This document shows, in pieces, positions 16,622 to 23,803 of a stretch of DNA of 23,803 nt; positions within the stretch are counted from its first letter, which is position 1, and each line of letters starts with the position of its first letter. The notes under the pieces are model-generated. The model ran no database searches, was not told the DNA's origin, and saw only the letters and a list, made by a program, of their open reading frames with translations. The stretch is from CAZKRL01 sp964555295. GTDB lineage: Bacteria; Bacteroidota; Bacteroidia; Flavobacteriales_D; Sanyastnellaceae. Location of the stretch: positions 1-23,803 of the forward strand of contig CAZKRL010000040.1 of the NCBI GenBank assembly GCA_964555295.1. The letters are read 5' to 3'. A program made the translations under genes and the position numbers.

Positions 16622-17338
16622 GTGAAAAACAAAATCAACATAGCGATAGACGGGTATTCATCCTGCGGAAAAAGTACACTTGCGAAATCAGTTGCAAAAG
16701 AGTTAAACTATATCTACGTAGACTCGGGGGCCATGTACCGGGCCATGACTCTTTTTGCCATCAATAACCACTACATAGATGAGAATGGTAACATCGATAT
16801 ACAAGGCATTACTAACTCACTGGATAAAATTGTCATTCACTTTAAATACAATACTGACACACTTAAACACGAAACTTTCTTGAACGGTGAAAACGTTGAG
16901 CGAGAAATCAGGAACCCCAAAGTTTCCTCCTTTGTTTCACCCGTCTCCGCAATAAAAGAAGTAAGAATAAAACTCGTGGCTCTTCAACAACGCATGGCAG
17001 AAGGCCGGGGTGTTGTGATGGACGGTCGAGACATTGGTACGGTGGTATTGCGAGATGCTGAGTTGAAGATATATATGACCGCCGACAGTGAAGTGAGAGC
17101 GAAACGCAGATTCGCAGAATTGAAAGCCATGGGAGTTCATACAACGGTAGACGAGGTACTGAAAAATCTCAACGCACGTGACGAATACGATACAACACGA
17201 GCCAATGACCCCTTGCGTCAAGCAGAAGATGCCATCGTACTTGATAACTCATACTTAAGTATTGATGAACAATTTCTGTTTGTGATCAAGCAGGCTCAAA
17301 AAAGAATCATCGCGAAAACAGAACAAGAGGCATTATAA
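16622..17338 (+). CDS. cmk: (d)CMP kinase
   Basis: 238 aa, cytoplasmic. Phosphorylates CMP and dCMP with ATP in pyrimidine nucleotide supply. Starts at GTG: no ATG precedes the P-loop, and the frame KNKINIAIDG begins right there. Walker A is GYSSCGKST (residues 11-19). DSGAMYRAMT (substrate site), the NMP-binding insert with NGENVEREIRNPKVSSFVSPVSAI, VVMDGRDIGTVV and a C-terminal Arg-rich lid (AKRRFAEL, NARDEYDT) follow in the usual order for Cmk. Length is slightly above the typical ~225-230. It is divergent from mgtE and probably heads an operon with purE, 58 bp downstream. Confidence 0.95.
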   Translation: MKNKINIAIDGYSSCGKSTLAKSVAKELNYIYVDSGAMYRAMTLFAINNHYIDENGNIDIQGITNSLDKIVIHFKYNTDTLKHETFLNGENVEREIRNPKVSSFVSPVSAIKEVRIKLVALQQRMAEGRGVVMDGRDIGTVVLRDAELKIYMTADSEVRAKRRFAELKAMGVHTTVDEVLKNLNARDEYDTTRANDPLRQAEDAIVLDNSYLSIDEQFLFVIKQAQKRIIAKTEQEAL

Positions 17339-17396
17339 GCACTCGTGCATTTCATAAGGATTTATCATTCATTCAACACTCAAATTACATTACATC

Positions 17397-17894
17397 ATGA
17401 GCGCAAAAGTGGGTATTATTATGGGGAGTAATAGCGATCTACCAATTATGAGAGAGGCCGCGGATATTCTGGCTTCTTTTGGTATTCAGTATGAAATCGA
17501 AGTTGTGAGCGCTCATCGCACACCCGAAAGAATGTTCTCATATGCCAACGAAGCAGCCGCAAGAGGTATCAAAGTCATCATAGCCGGAGCAGGTGGTGCG
17601 GCCCATTTACCCGGCATGACTGCTTCAATAACAAGCCTTCCTGTTATTGGTGTACCTATTAAATCTACAAATTCCATTGACGGATGGGATAGCATTTTGT
17701 CAATTCTTCAAATGCCCGCTGGAGTTCCGGTCGCTACCGTGGCATTGAATGGTGCTAAAAATGCCGGTATTCTCGCTGCTCAAATACTTGGTACCAGCGA
17801 TTCAATTGTCCATCAAAAAATCACACAGATGAAAAATGATCTTCGCGATAAAGTAATTCAGCAATCAAGCATCAAAGCAACAGACACGAAATGA
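17397..17894 (+). CDS. purE: 5-(carboxyamino)imidazole ribonucleotide mutase (class I PurE)
   Basis: 165 aa. Converts N5-CAIR to CAIR in purine synthesis. Motifs in order: GSNSDLPIM (residues 10-18), SAHRTP with the catalytic His40, AGAGGAAHLPGMTAS, PVIGVPIKST, DSILSILQMPAGVPVATVALNGAKNA. All are class I (bacterial) signatures. Its usual partner purK is not next to it: downstream is a flavin-reductase-family gene whose ATG overlaps the purE stop (ATGA), and upstream is cmk. Length is normal. Confidence 0.96.
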   Translation: MSAKVGIIMGSNSDLPIMREAADILASFGIQYEIEVVSAHRTPERMFSYANEAAARGIKVIIAGAGGAAHLPGMTASITSLPVIGVPIKSTNSIDGWDSILSILQMPAGVPVATVALNGAKNAGILAAQILGTSDSIVHQKITQMKNDLRDKVIQQSSIKATDTK

Positions 17895-18784
17895 TTACAA
17901 TTCATCCAAAAGAAATTCCCCAAGCCAAATTGCATCAATATCTGCTTGGAGCAATCGCACCCAGGCCCATAGCGTTTGCGAGCACAATTGATGCAGAAGG
18001 CAGAATGAACCTCGCACCATACAGCTTTTTCAATGTATTCAGTTCAAATCCGCCAATCGTCATTTTCTCACCTGCACGGCGAGGCAGGGATAATACAACA
18101 AAACACACTCTGGAAAATGTTCATGATGTAAGAGAATGTGTAATCAATATTGTGAGTCATAGCATCGTTGAGCAAATGTCACTTGCAAGCACGGAATATC
18201 CTCGTGAAGTAAGTGAATTTGTAAAAAGTGGACTCACCCCAATTCCGTCAGATTTGGTAAGGCCATTCCGAGTTAAAGAAGCCCCGGTGCAACTTGAATG
18301 TAAAGTCAATGATATCGTGGCATTGGGTAACCAAGGTGGAGCCGGCAACCTTGTGATCGCTGAAGTCCTCTGTATGCATTTGCACCAAGAAATTCTGGAT
18401 GACGAGGGAAAAATAGACCCAGTGAAAATTGACTTGGTAGCTCGAATGGGAGGACATTGGTATACACGTGCATCGGCTGGTCTTTTTCAAATCGCTCAAC
18501 CCACTACACAAATTGCTATTGGCTTCGATAAACTGCCAGCCGATATTCTTAAATCTCCCGTCTTAACCGGTAATCAGCTCGCCCAACTGGCAGGAGTTAC
18601 TGCATTACCCGATGAAACCGATGTGAATGAATTCAAACTGACCGAACTCGCAGATCTTTTCATTGCATTTGACAAAAACTACGATGCCCTCGAAAAAGCG
18701 CTTCATGAAAAAGCTGGTGTCTTAATTGATAAAAAAAATATCAATGATGCCTGGAAAACATTACTCAGCCTGAATCGCAGATAA
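17891..18784 (+). CDS. Flavin reductase family protein (FMN-binding split barrel)
   Basis: 297 aa. The N-terminal ~200 residues carry the flavin reductase-like pattern: LLGAIAPRPIAFASTID, NLAPYSFFNVFSSNPPIVIFS, KHTLENVHDVRECVINIVSH, and the later GNLVIAEVLCMHLHQEIL. Members bind FMN and reduce free flavin or act on small molecules; the specific substrate is unknown. The C-terminal ~100 residues are helical and typical of the longer Bacteroidota members. The ATG overlaps the purE stop by 4 bp, so the two are translationally coupled. Cytoplasmic, no signal peptide. Confidence 0.88.
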   Translation: MITIHPKEIPQAKLHQYLLGAIAPRPIAFASTIDAEGRMNLAPYSFFNVFSSNPPIVIFSPARRGRDNTTKHTLENVHDVRECVINIVSHSIVEQMSLASTEYPREVSEFVKSGLTPIPSDLVRPFRVKEAPVQLECKVNDIVALGNQGGAGNLVIAEVLCMHLHQEILDDEGKIDPVKIDLVARMGGHWYTRASAGLFQIAQPTTQIAIGFDKLPADILKSPVLTGNQLAQLAGVTALPDETDVNEFKLTELADLFIAFDKNYDALEKALHEKAGVLIDKKNINDAWKTLLSLNRR

Positions 18785-18994
18785 GTTCTTTGCAACGTAA
18801 AGTAGTATTCAACCTCGACATACATGAAATAAATTGTATGTCCATAGAAGATGTCCGGCTGCGCAATTCGACAATTCAGATATTATCTCAAACGAACTCA
18901 TGTATTGAAATATTTATCAAATCCATAAGCTGATTATGATGCTCCAAATTGTTGTATCAAACTCCGGCAATTTGTATCGTGATGATTATGTAAA
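18785..18994. other. Intergenic region between convergent genes, with one hairpin
   Basis: The only structure seen is a perfect 8-bp stem, GACATACA (18817-18824) with TGTATGTC (18835-18842) around a 10-nt A/T-rich loop, 33 bp after the flavin reductase stop. There is no T-run, so it is at best a weak terminator for that operon. Confidence 0.4.
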
Positions 18995-21991
18995 TCAGAA
19001 CTTGTTAAACCTGGAAACCCTTATTGCCCCTTTATCATCAAGCAGTCTCAAGATATATGCTCCTTTAGGTAGCTTTGCAATATCGATGCCACCACTCACA
19101 TATTTACCACCCATGACCAACTTTCCGGCTACATCAGAAATATCAAATTGACTAAAGCTACCCTCGACATCAAATGAAATATAATCACTCGTCGGGTTGG
19201 GATAAATACTAAATCCAACGGATTCATCATGAACAAGAGTAGAAACATCCTCCTCTAAAAAATAAGCTGTAAATGCCACGTCATTTGATCCAACAGTAGC
19301 ATTAAAAAAAGGACTTAGGAAATCATCAATGAAACTTGACTCACCCCAGTTAGCAAAACTATACCCAGGGTTTGCAATCGCCTGAAGGGTAATTGGAATG
19401 TTCTTATAGTATAACCCTGTCCAAGGGTATTCTTGGGGACTTATTGTATTAAGTCGAATGTAACCCGCGCCTGGTGGCTGAACCTCCAACTCCAGAACAA
19501 AATCTTCCTCCAGGCCAAATACCGATCGATACTCATTGCGCACTGTTTCCGAACGGCAAATCAAATCACTCTGATAATCGATATGATTCTGGTAAAAGGA
19601 ATTCATTTGTCCATTCACATTCCATGGATCACCCCAGCGCTGAAATTCATTGGGCATTTCCATTACCCACCGATTGAACTGGTTGTTCTCTATCGCCTCA
19701 ATTCGCTCAGGCAAGTATTGCGTATTCAACAAATCACACAATCTGTCGAGGCAATAATTCTTGTAAGATTCATGATTCACGGCGCGAATCCAAGGGCCTA
19801 CATAAGGATGATCCGGCCCGTGATTCATCACATGCTGAATTCCGCTCAAACTGCAATCTGTCCAGCCACCCGGACGCAAACTCAACTCAACATCTACCAC
19901 TGCAAAACGCCAACGATTCTCGGTGCTATCCCCACGGTAAATCTTGATATTGTTTCCAGGCCAATCCACATTTCCTATCCAGGATTCTGCGATGATATAA
20001 TCAGCCAAGTATTTCATATCGAAATGCTGTTCTGCTGAGGAAAGAAAATTGTCTGCGGCTACATCCAATTGAAAATATTGTTCCAACGAATTCCAATAGT
20101 TATCAGCATTTCCTGTAACCGCGCGCAGCACCAAGTTATACCAATAGCTCAAGGAAAGTATATCCATCGAATCGGGGGTAGTTCCATCTAACAGTTGAAA
20201 GAACTCATCATCAAACTTTTCTCTCATCTCATAAAGGCCGAAATACTGTCCGTTGATATATACCGAAACCGGTCGCATAGCAGAATAATAGTTCTTTGTA
20301 TTTCTGCAAAGCAACTCCACTCCACAAGCATCTTTATAGGGAAGAGCCATCCACATATTACTGCCATTGCGGAAATACAATTTGCTGAATAGGTTTCTAC
20401 CCGGACGATCAGCAGGCATCAGTTCCTCAACCACTGACTGGCCATCTATAACGCTGCGATCAAACTCCAACCTGAAAGAATGTTGCGGCTGTGATCTACT
20501 GCCTCCCGCACCGCCATCAATTTGAAATACCACTGGTTTCGAAAACAACAAAGGATGATTTTCAGTAGAATCGAAGTACGATACTTGCGCGTATCTTTCC
20601 CAGTCATATTGCCAATTATCAAATACGCCGCTCGCTCCGTATAGGAAATCAGGATCAATGGCAACCGATAAAATGGGAGTCGAATGATTCACACCTACCA
20701 TACAATTCAAAGAGACCACCTCGCTAGGCAATTGCCCTGAAAGAAAAGAACGCGCGCGCACCACAGTAGACTGAAAAATTGTGAGTTCGGAACCTGGCTC
20801 AAAGATTACAGATGCCGTATCGGGCTCACTTCCGTCGAGCGTATACCTCGTGATTGCATTTTCGCCATTCAATTCATAGATAATCAAATGTTGCACCTCA
20901 TCATAAATGCCATCACTTATTGAGAATACAGGTGGTGCCGCCTGCGTGAGCGATGCCGTTGAAGTGTTGTTGGAATATCCCGGAGTAGGCGGAGCAAGGT
21001 GAAACACATCCGCAGTGCCATCAGGTATTACACCCACTGAGGAAGTATGATTCAGAGCGTCAATGTCAATCGTCTGAATGACATCACCTTCAGGGGAAGT
21101 AAGATACACATGCTCACCGTTCGATTGCAAGTTGAAGTTGGTGTGATAGAAACCTTGTCCGTCAATAACAAAATTCGCATTCATCTCAGGCAAAAGCATT
21201 TGCTTCATTGAGATTCTGATGTAGCTGTAGTACTCTCCGTCGGTGTAAGCAACATCCCAACCCAGCGAGTCGATTGGACCTGCGGTGAGTCCGGCAGCTA
21301 GCAATTCATCTGCCCTGTATAGCATTTGATTGCGTGCACTCCAATACCAATTTCCATACGGTGCGGGATACCCTGTGCCGCCATTATTGACAGTGCCTTC
21401 ACCCATCTGAATTTCATTCAATCGAAGATTTGGCCGTATGGTGTGAACCTCCCCTGCTATCGCACTGCAAGACGCGTCGTTACCATCGTTGTAGGATACT
21501 GTAGTACATGCATACCCTGCATCAGTTTGATTGAATACTGAATTAGAGATATATCCATTGGCGCTATAGGAGCATGAGTTGATAACGATATCAGAAACAC
21601 CATCCCAGATAAAGGGTGTATCAAAGACATGATAATTCCAACCCAGGTGCGGTATGTAATCTGTTATGTAAGAAACCTCCTGAAAACCTTCAGAGAAAAA
21701 TCTGTTCTTGCTACTGAGAAAGACAATCAAAAACTCATTGGGCTGTAACCAATATTCGTTGAATGTCCAAAGACTTAAATTCGAAGAATCATCGCTCAGA
21801 GAATACCCAGCGAGATTTACAGCAGTCTCTCCAGCATTATAAATTTCTAACCAATCTTCATAAGAATTATCATCATCTGCAATAGTGTTTAAATTCCTAT
21901 TACTCCCTTCATTGATCATGATTTGCGCTTGGTAGCAATGGATCCTCCCCAAAAAAATCGAGAGGATGATGAGAATAATGGCTCTAATCAT
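18995..21991 (-). CDS. CotH-like, lamin-tail-domain T9SS surface protein
   Basis: 998 aa. Signal peptide ~1-20 (MIRAIILIILSIFLGRIHCY). Residues ~25-150 are a lamin-tail domain (INEGSNRN, YEDWLEIYNAG, AVNLAGYSLSDD, LQPNEFLIVFLS). A second such domain spans ~190-345 and closes with TPGYSN. Next is a chitobiase C-terminal-like domain (ITRYTLDGSEPDTAS, VVRARSFLSG). Residues ~425-790 are a CotH-kinase-type domain, with FQIDGGAGGSRSQPQHSFRL, YINGQYFGLYEMREKFDDEFF, and the core WPGNNIKIYRG followed by RWRFAVVDVELSL, where many relatives I recall read D-x-D. A short beta domain (PGAGYIRLN, GYSFANWGE) precedes the T9SS sorting domain at ~926-998 (IYPNPTSD). CotH proteins are known as atypical protein kinases in spore coats; in Bacteroidota the role of this architecture is unknown. 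The ATG follows the upstream stop directly (TAAATG). Confidence 0.9.
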   Translation of the reverse strand: MIRAIILIILSIFLGRIHCYQAQIMINEGSNRNLNTIADDDNSYEDWLEIYNAGETAVNLAGYSLSDDSSNLSLWTFNEYWLQPNEFLIVFLSSKNRFFSEGFQEVSYITDYIPHLGWNYHVFDTPFIWDGVSDIVINSCSYSANGYISNSVFNQTDAGYACTTVSYNDGNDASCSAIAGEVHTIRPNLRLNEIQMGEGTVNNGGTGYPAPYGNWYWSARNQMLYRADELLAAGLTAGPIDSLGWDVAYTDGEYYSYIRISMKQMLLPEMNANFVIDGQGFYHTNFNLQSNGEHVYLTSPEGDVIQTIDIDALNHTSSVGVIPDGTADVFHLAPPTPGYSNNTSTASLTQAAPPVFSISDGIYDEVQHLIIYELNGENAITRYTLDGSEPDTASVIFEPGSELTIFQSTVVRARSFLSGQLPSEVVSLNCMVGVNHSTPILSVAIDPDFLYGASGVFDNWQYDWERYAQVSYFDSTENHPLLFSKPVVFQIDGGAGGSRSQPQHSFRLEFDRSVIDGQSVVEELMPADRPGRNLFSKLYFRNGSNMWMALPYKDACGVELLCRNTKNYYSAMRPVSVYINGQYFGLYEMREKFDDEFFQLLDGTTPDSMDILSLSYWYNLVLRAVTGNADNYWNSLEQYFQLDVAADNFLSSAEQHFDMKYLADYIIAESWIGNVDWPGNNIKIYRGDSTENRWRFAVVDVELSLRPGGWTDCSLSGIQHVMNHGPDHPYVGPWIRAVNHESYKNYCLDRLCDLLNTQYLPERIEAIENNQFNRWVMEMPNEFQRWGDPWNVNGQMNSFYQNHIDYQSDLICRSETVRNEYRSVFGLEEDFVLELEVQPPGAGYIRLNTISPQEYPWTGLYYKNIPITLQAIANPGYSFANWGESSFIDDFLSPFFNATVGSNDVAFTAYFLEEDVSTLVHDESVGFSIYPNPTSDYISFDVEGSFSQFDISDVAGKLVMGGKYVSGGIDIAKLPKGAYILRLLDDKGAIRVSRFNKF

Positions 21992-23251
21992 TTAGGTTTT
22001 TTGCTTTTCTCGTTTCGCTGCAGGAAATAGAATGTTGTTCAAAATAAGTCGGTACCCAGGGGAATTAGGATGGAGATTTAAATCTGTAGGAGGGTCACCA
22101 ACGAGGTGCCGATAATCTTCAGGGTCGTGCCCGCCATAATAGGTCCATTGGCCCTCACCTAGTTCACCATGCACATACTTCGCGCACTTGATACTTTTTG
22201 TTTCACCCATGACAGTAACATTCGTTCGAATAAACCGATTTCGAAACGATGTGGTTTGGCCCATGAATCCATGAATAACCTGAGTATGATTCTGTGTAAG
22301 AATGGTGGGGACGATATCCCATTTCGCTGAGAAATCAAAAAGCGTAAAGAAGTCATTAATCTCACCTAACCGGGTATGATCATCGGTACCGTCGATATCC
22401 GAAAACTCATATACATTCGGATCCTTATCCAGTTTATAGCTCTGAAAAGCGAAGCCATTGTCATAACGCAGTTTCGACTGGGCCTGAGCGTCACTCGGAT
22501 CACCGTCAAATACGCTCTCTACTATATCAACCCCTTCCGCCGCCAAGGCAATATCAAATGAATCGGTGCCACTGCACATTGTAAATAAAAAGCCTCCGCC
22601 TAGCACGAAATTCTTAATGTTCACTGCCACCTGTCGCTTCATCTCCGACACCTTATTGAAACCCAACTTTGATGCCATGGCCTCCTGAGACCTCACTTCA
22701 TCCTGATACCAAGCTGCGTTCTTATAGGACTTATAAAATTTTCCATACTGTCCGGTAAAATCCTCGTGATGCAAATGCAACCAGTCATATTTGGGCAGCT
22801 CCATCTGAATAATTTCTTGGTCATAGATTACGGTGTATGGAATTTCTGCATAGGTCAAAACCAACGTCACCGCATCGTCCCAAGGTTGTTTGCCCGAAGG
22901 AGAATAGACGGCAATTTTTGGGGCAACCTCAAGTTTAACACGTTCCATGTTGACTTCAGGATCAGAAATTTCAGCGATAATTTTTTGGGCCTGAACATCG
23001 GCGATCAATTCATAGCTCACGCCTCGAATAGAGCATTCTTTTGTTACGTCACTATAATTATCAATCAAAAAACTACCCCCTCGATAATTCAACAGCCAAT
23101 CAAGAGGTATCTTATTCTGTAGTATCCAATAGGCAATACCATATGCTTTCATATGGTTGTCTTGACTATCATCCATGGGAATCAATATCCTGGAGGCAGT
23201 CATTGGAACGAAGAGCAACAGCAATAAGAGAGAAGAGACAAGTTTTTTCAT
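21992..23251 (-). CDS. Exported protein of the 'asparagine synthetase B'-labelled Bacteroidota family; amidotransferase-like fold
   Basis: 419 aa. Signal peptide ~1-20 (MKKLVSSLLLLLLFVPMTAS). Motifs recalled for the family: ILIPMDDSQDNHMKAYGIAYW, LLNYRGGSFLI, IAVYSPSGKQPWDDAVTLVL, YDWLHLHHEDFTGQYG. Databases often name such proteins asparagine synthetase B. True AsnB starts with Cys2 of a glutaminase domain and has an SGGxDS ATP site in a cytoplasmic enzyme; this one is exported, has no Cys2 and only the look-alike SGTDS. The stretch VLGGGFLFTMCSGTDS, with C226 after a Gly-rich strand, resembles the nucleophile elbow of class I glutamine amidotransferase-like (ThuA/DJ-1-type) folds. That is my inference; no reaction is known. 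It lies 58 bp after the TPR gene and abuts the CotH gene. Confidence 0.85.
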   Translation of the reverse strand: MKKLVSSLLLLLLFVPMTASRILIPMDDSQDNHMKAYGIAYWILQNKIPLDWLLNYRGGSFLIDNYSDVTKECSIRGVSYELIADVQAQKIIAEISDPEVNMERVKLEVAPKIAVYSPSGKQPWDDAVTLVLTYAEIPYTVIYDQEIIQMELPKYDWLHLHHEDFTGQYGKFYKSYKNAAWYQDEVRSQEAMASKLGFNKVSEMKRQVAVNIKNFVLGGGFLFTMCSGTDSFDIALAAEGVDIVESVFDGDPSDAQAQSKLRYDNGFAFQSYKLDKDPNVYEFSDIDGTDDHTRLGEINDFFTLFDFSAKWDIVPTILTQNHTQVIHGFMGQTTSFRNRFIRTNVTVMGETKSIKCAKYVHGELGEGQWTYYGGHDPEDYRHLVGDPPTDLNLHPNSPGYRLILNNILFPAAKREKQKT

Positions 23252-23254
23252 GAC

Positions 23255-23274
23255 CTATGGCAAATATACCATAG
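23255..23274 (-). promoter_or_regulatory. Promoter -7 box framed by a perfect inverted repeat (possible operator)
   Basis: CTATGG (23255-23260) and CCATAG (23269-23274) are perfect inverted half-sites. The 8 bp between them, read on the minus strand, are exactly TATATTTG, a consensus Bacteroidota -7 box. The ATG of the gene at 23251 follows 10 bp later, so the transcript would be almost leaderless if this is the promoter. No clear -33 TTG. Confidence 0.4.
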
Positions 23275-23283
23275 CATAAATAG

Positions 23284-23300
23284 AACCTTTATGAAAGGTT
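23284..23300 (-). terminator. Weak hairpin after the TPR gene
   Basis: AACCTTT (23284-23290) and AAAGGTT (23294-23300) form a perfect 7-bp stem with a 3-nt loop, 10 bp beyond the TPR stop codon on the minus strand. Only a weak T-rich stretch (CTATTTA) follows, so read-through into the next gene is likely. Confidence 0.45.
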
Positions 23301-23309
23301 GTGAAAGCT

Positions 23310-23675
23310 TTAATCTTCGTAAACATCCAAAAGCATCAGGGCCTCAGAAAGCTCACCGAGTGTCTTGGTATCATTTTGTTTGCGGGCAATAAACTTACCG
23401 GCCTTGTATATGGAAACGGCATCCTCACTCTTGCCCTTGGTCTCTAACATTTTTCCGAGTTGATAATAGCTCGCCAGATAATCCGGATCATTCTTTACAA
23501 TCTTCTGTAGGATTTTGATGGCCATGGCCAAATCACCATTCCGATGGTGCTCAAGCGCTGCAGCATAGTGCAAAAAACTATCTCTCGGATTTGTTTCCAG
23601 CATATTCTCAATCATTTTCAACCTTTCTTGCATGATGACTTTGTGTTTTGGTTTTGCCAAATCTATCCGATTCAT
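23310..23675 (-). CDS. Small tetratricopeptide-repeat protein
   Basis: 121 aa, no signal peptide, so cytoplasmic. Residues ~30-100 hold two TPR-type helix pairs (FLHYAAALEHHRNGDLAMAIKI, then DPDYLASYYQLGKMLETKGK), with the typical Leu/Tyr/Gly/Ala spacing; a third is partial (AVSIYKAGKFIA). TPRs bind other proteins; the partner is unknown. I recall small TPR genes next to the 'asparagine synthetase B'-labelled family in Flavobacteriia, which is the arrangement here. ATG at 23675 is used, with AGG a few bases upstream; a second Met at residue 15 is also possible. Confidence 0.85.
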   Translation of the reverse strand: MNRIDLAKPKHKVIMQERLKMIENMLETNPRDSFLHYAAALEHHRNGDLAMAIKILQKIVKNDPDYLASYYQLGKMLETKGKSEDAVSIYKAGKFIARKQNDTKTLGELSEALMLLDVYED

Positions 23676-23756
23676 TTACCTGAAAGCAGTTTCTTCAAAA
23701 TCCAAAAACACAGATTATCAACATCGAATTGCACAATTGGTTTTATGTCCCAAAAC

Positions 23757-23785
23757 AAAAGCGCCCCCTTTCGGAGGCGCTTTTT
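23757..23785. terminator. Strong bidirectional terminator at the right edge
   Basis: AAAAGCGCC (23757-23765) pairs perfectly with GGCGCTTTT (23776-23784), followed by another T on the plus strand and a T-rich tract on the minus strand. The preceding plus-strand gene is far away, so it most likely ends a minus-strand gene lying right of the window. Confidence 0.88.
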
Positions 23786-23803
23786 AGCATTTGGTTTTCG
23801 CCA

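Noticed and set aside
19433..20038. 201-aa plus-strand ORF
   Set aside because: Antisense to the CotH domain; no protein-like pattern.

Overview
The window looks like chromosomal DNA of a Bacteroidota species (Flavobacteriia-like or a relative). The evidence is several secreted proteins ending in type IX secretion (T9SS) sorting domains, LamG, PKD-like, SprB-type and MopRep modules, Bacteroidota-type -7 boxes (TAnnTTTG and variants), and few clear Shine-Dalgarno sites. Housekeeping genes (polA, mgtE, cmk, purE) are interspersed with large surface-protein genes. No rRNA, tRNA, CRISPR array or recognisable transposase was seen.

Layout. 1-464 is a non-coding tandem array with a 178-bp unit, followed by a terminator. 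530-3739 is a scrambled locus. A minus-strand LamG/T9SS protein gene appears split into a 3' part (530-1615) and a 5' part (about 3386-3739). The roughly 1.77-kb segment between them carries a second, intact LamG gene (1640-2842, plus) and a decayed 3' fragment of kynurenine 3-monooxygenase (2867-3385, minus). 3740-4161 is hairpin-rich intergenic DNA. 4162-4511 holds an N-terminal DUF6934-like fragment and a 55-aa gene with its own promoter. 4706-7474 is polA (minus).

7560-13532 encodes a 1990-aa exported protein, the most notable gene here. Buried in it is a lysyl-oxidase domain with the copper histidines and both cofactor-forming residues (Lys, Tyr) conserved. It is followed by a two-loop dockerin and a possible cohesin-like domain, then a metal-binding-repeat stalk, SprB-type and PKD-like modules, and a T9SS tail. 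This suggests a copper-dependent protein-crosslinking enzyme anchored at the cell surface.

13808-16436 is a tight minus-strand operon: mgtE, a D-2-hydroxyacid dehydrogenase and a translationally coupled 85-aa protein. Divergent from it, 16622-18784 (plus) carries cmk, purE and a flavin-reductase-family gene overlapping purE by 4 bp. 18995-23675 (minus) carries a small TPR protein, an exported protein of the family often labelled 'asparagine synthetase B' but looking more like a class I amidotransferase-like fold, and a 998-aa CotH/lamin-tail T9SS protein starting directly at the preceding stop codon. The right edge holds a strong hairpin terminator for a gene beyond the window.
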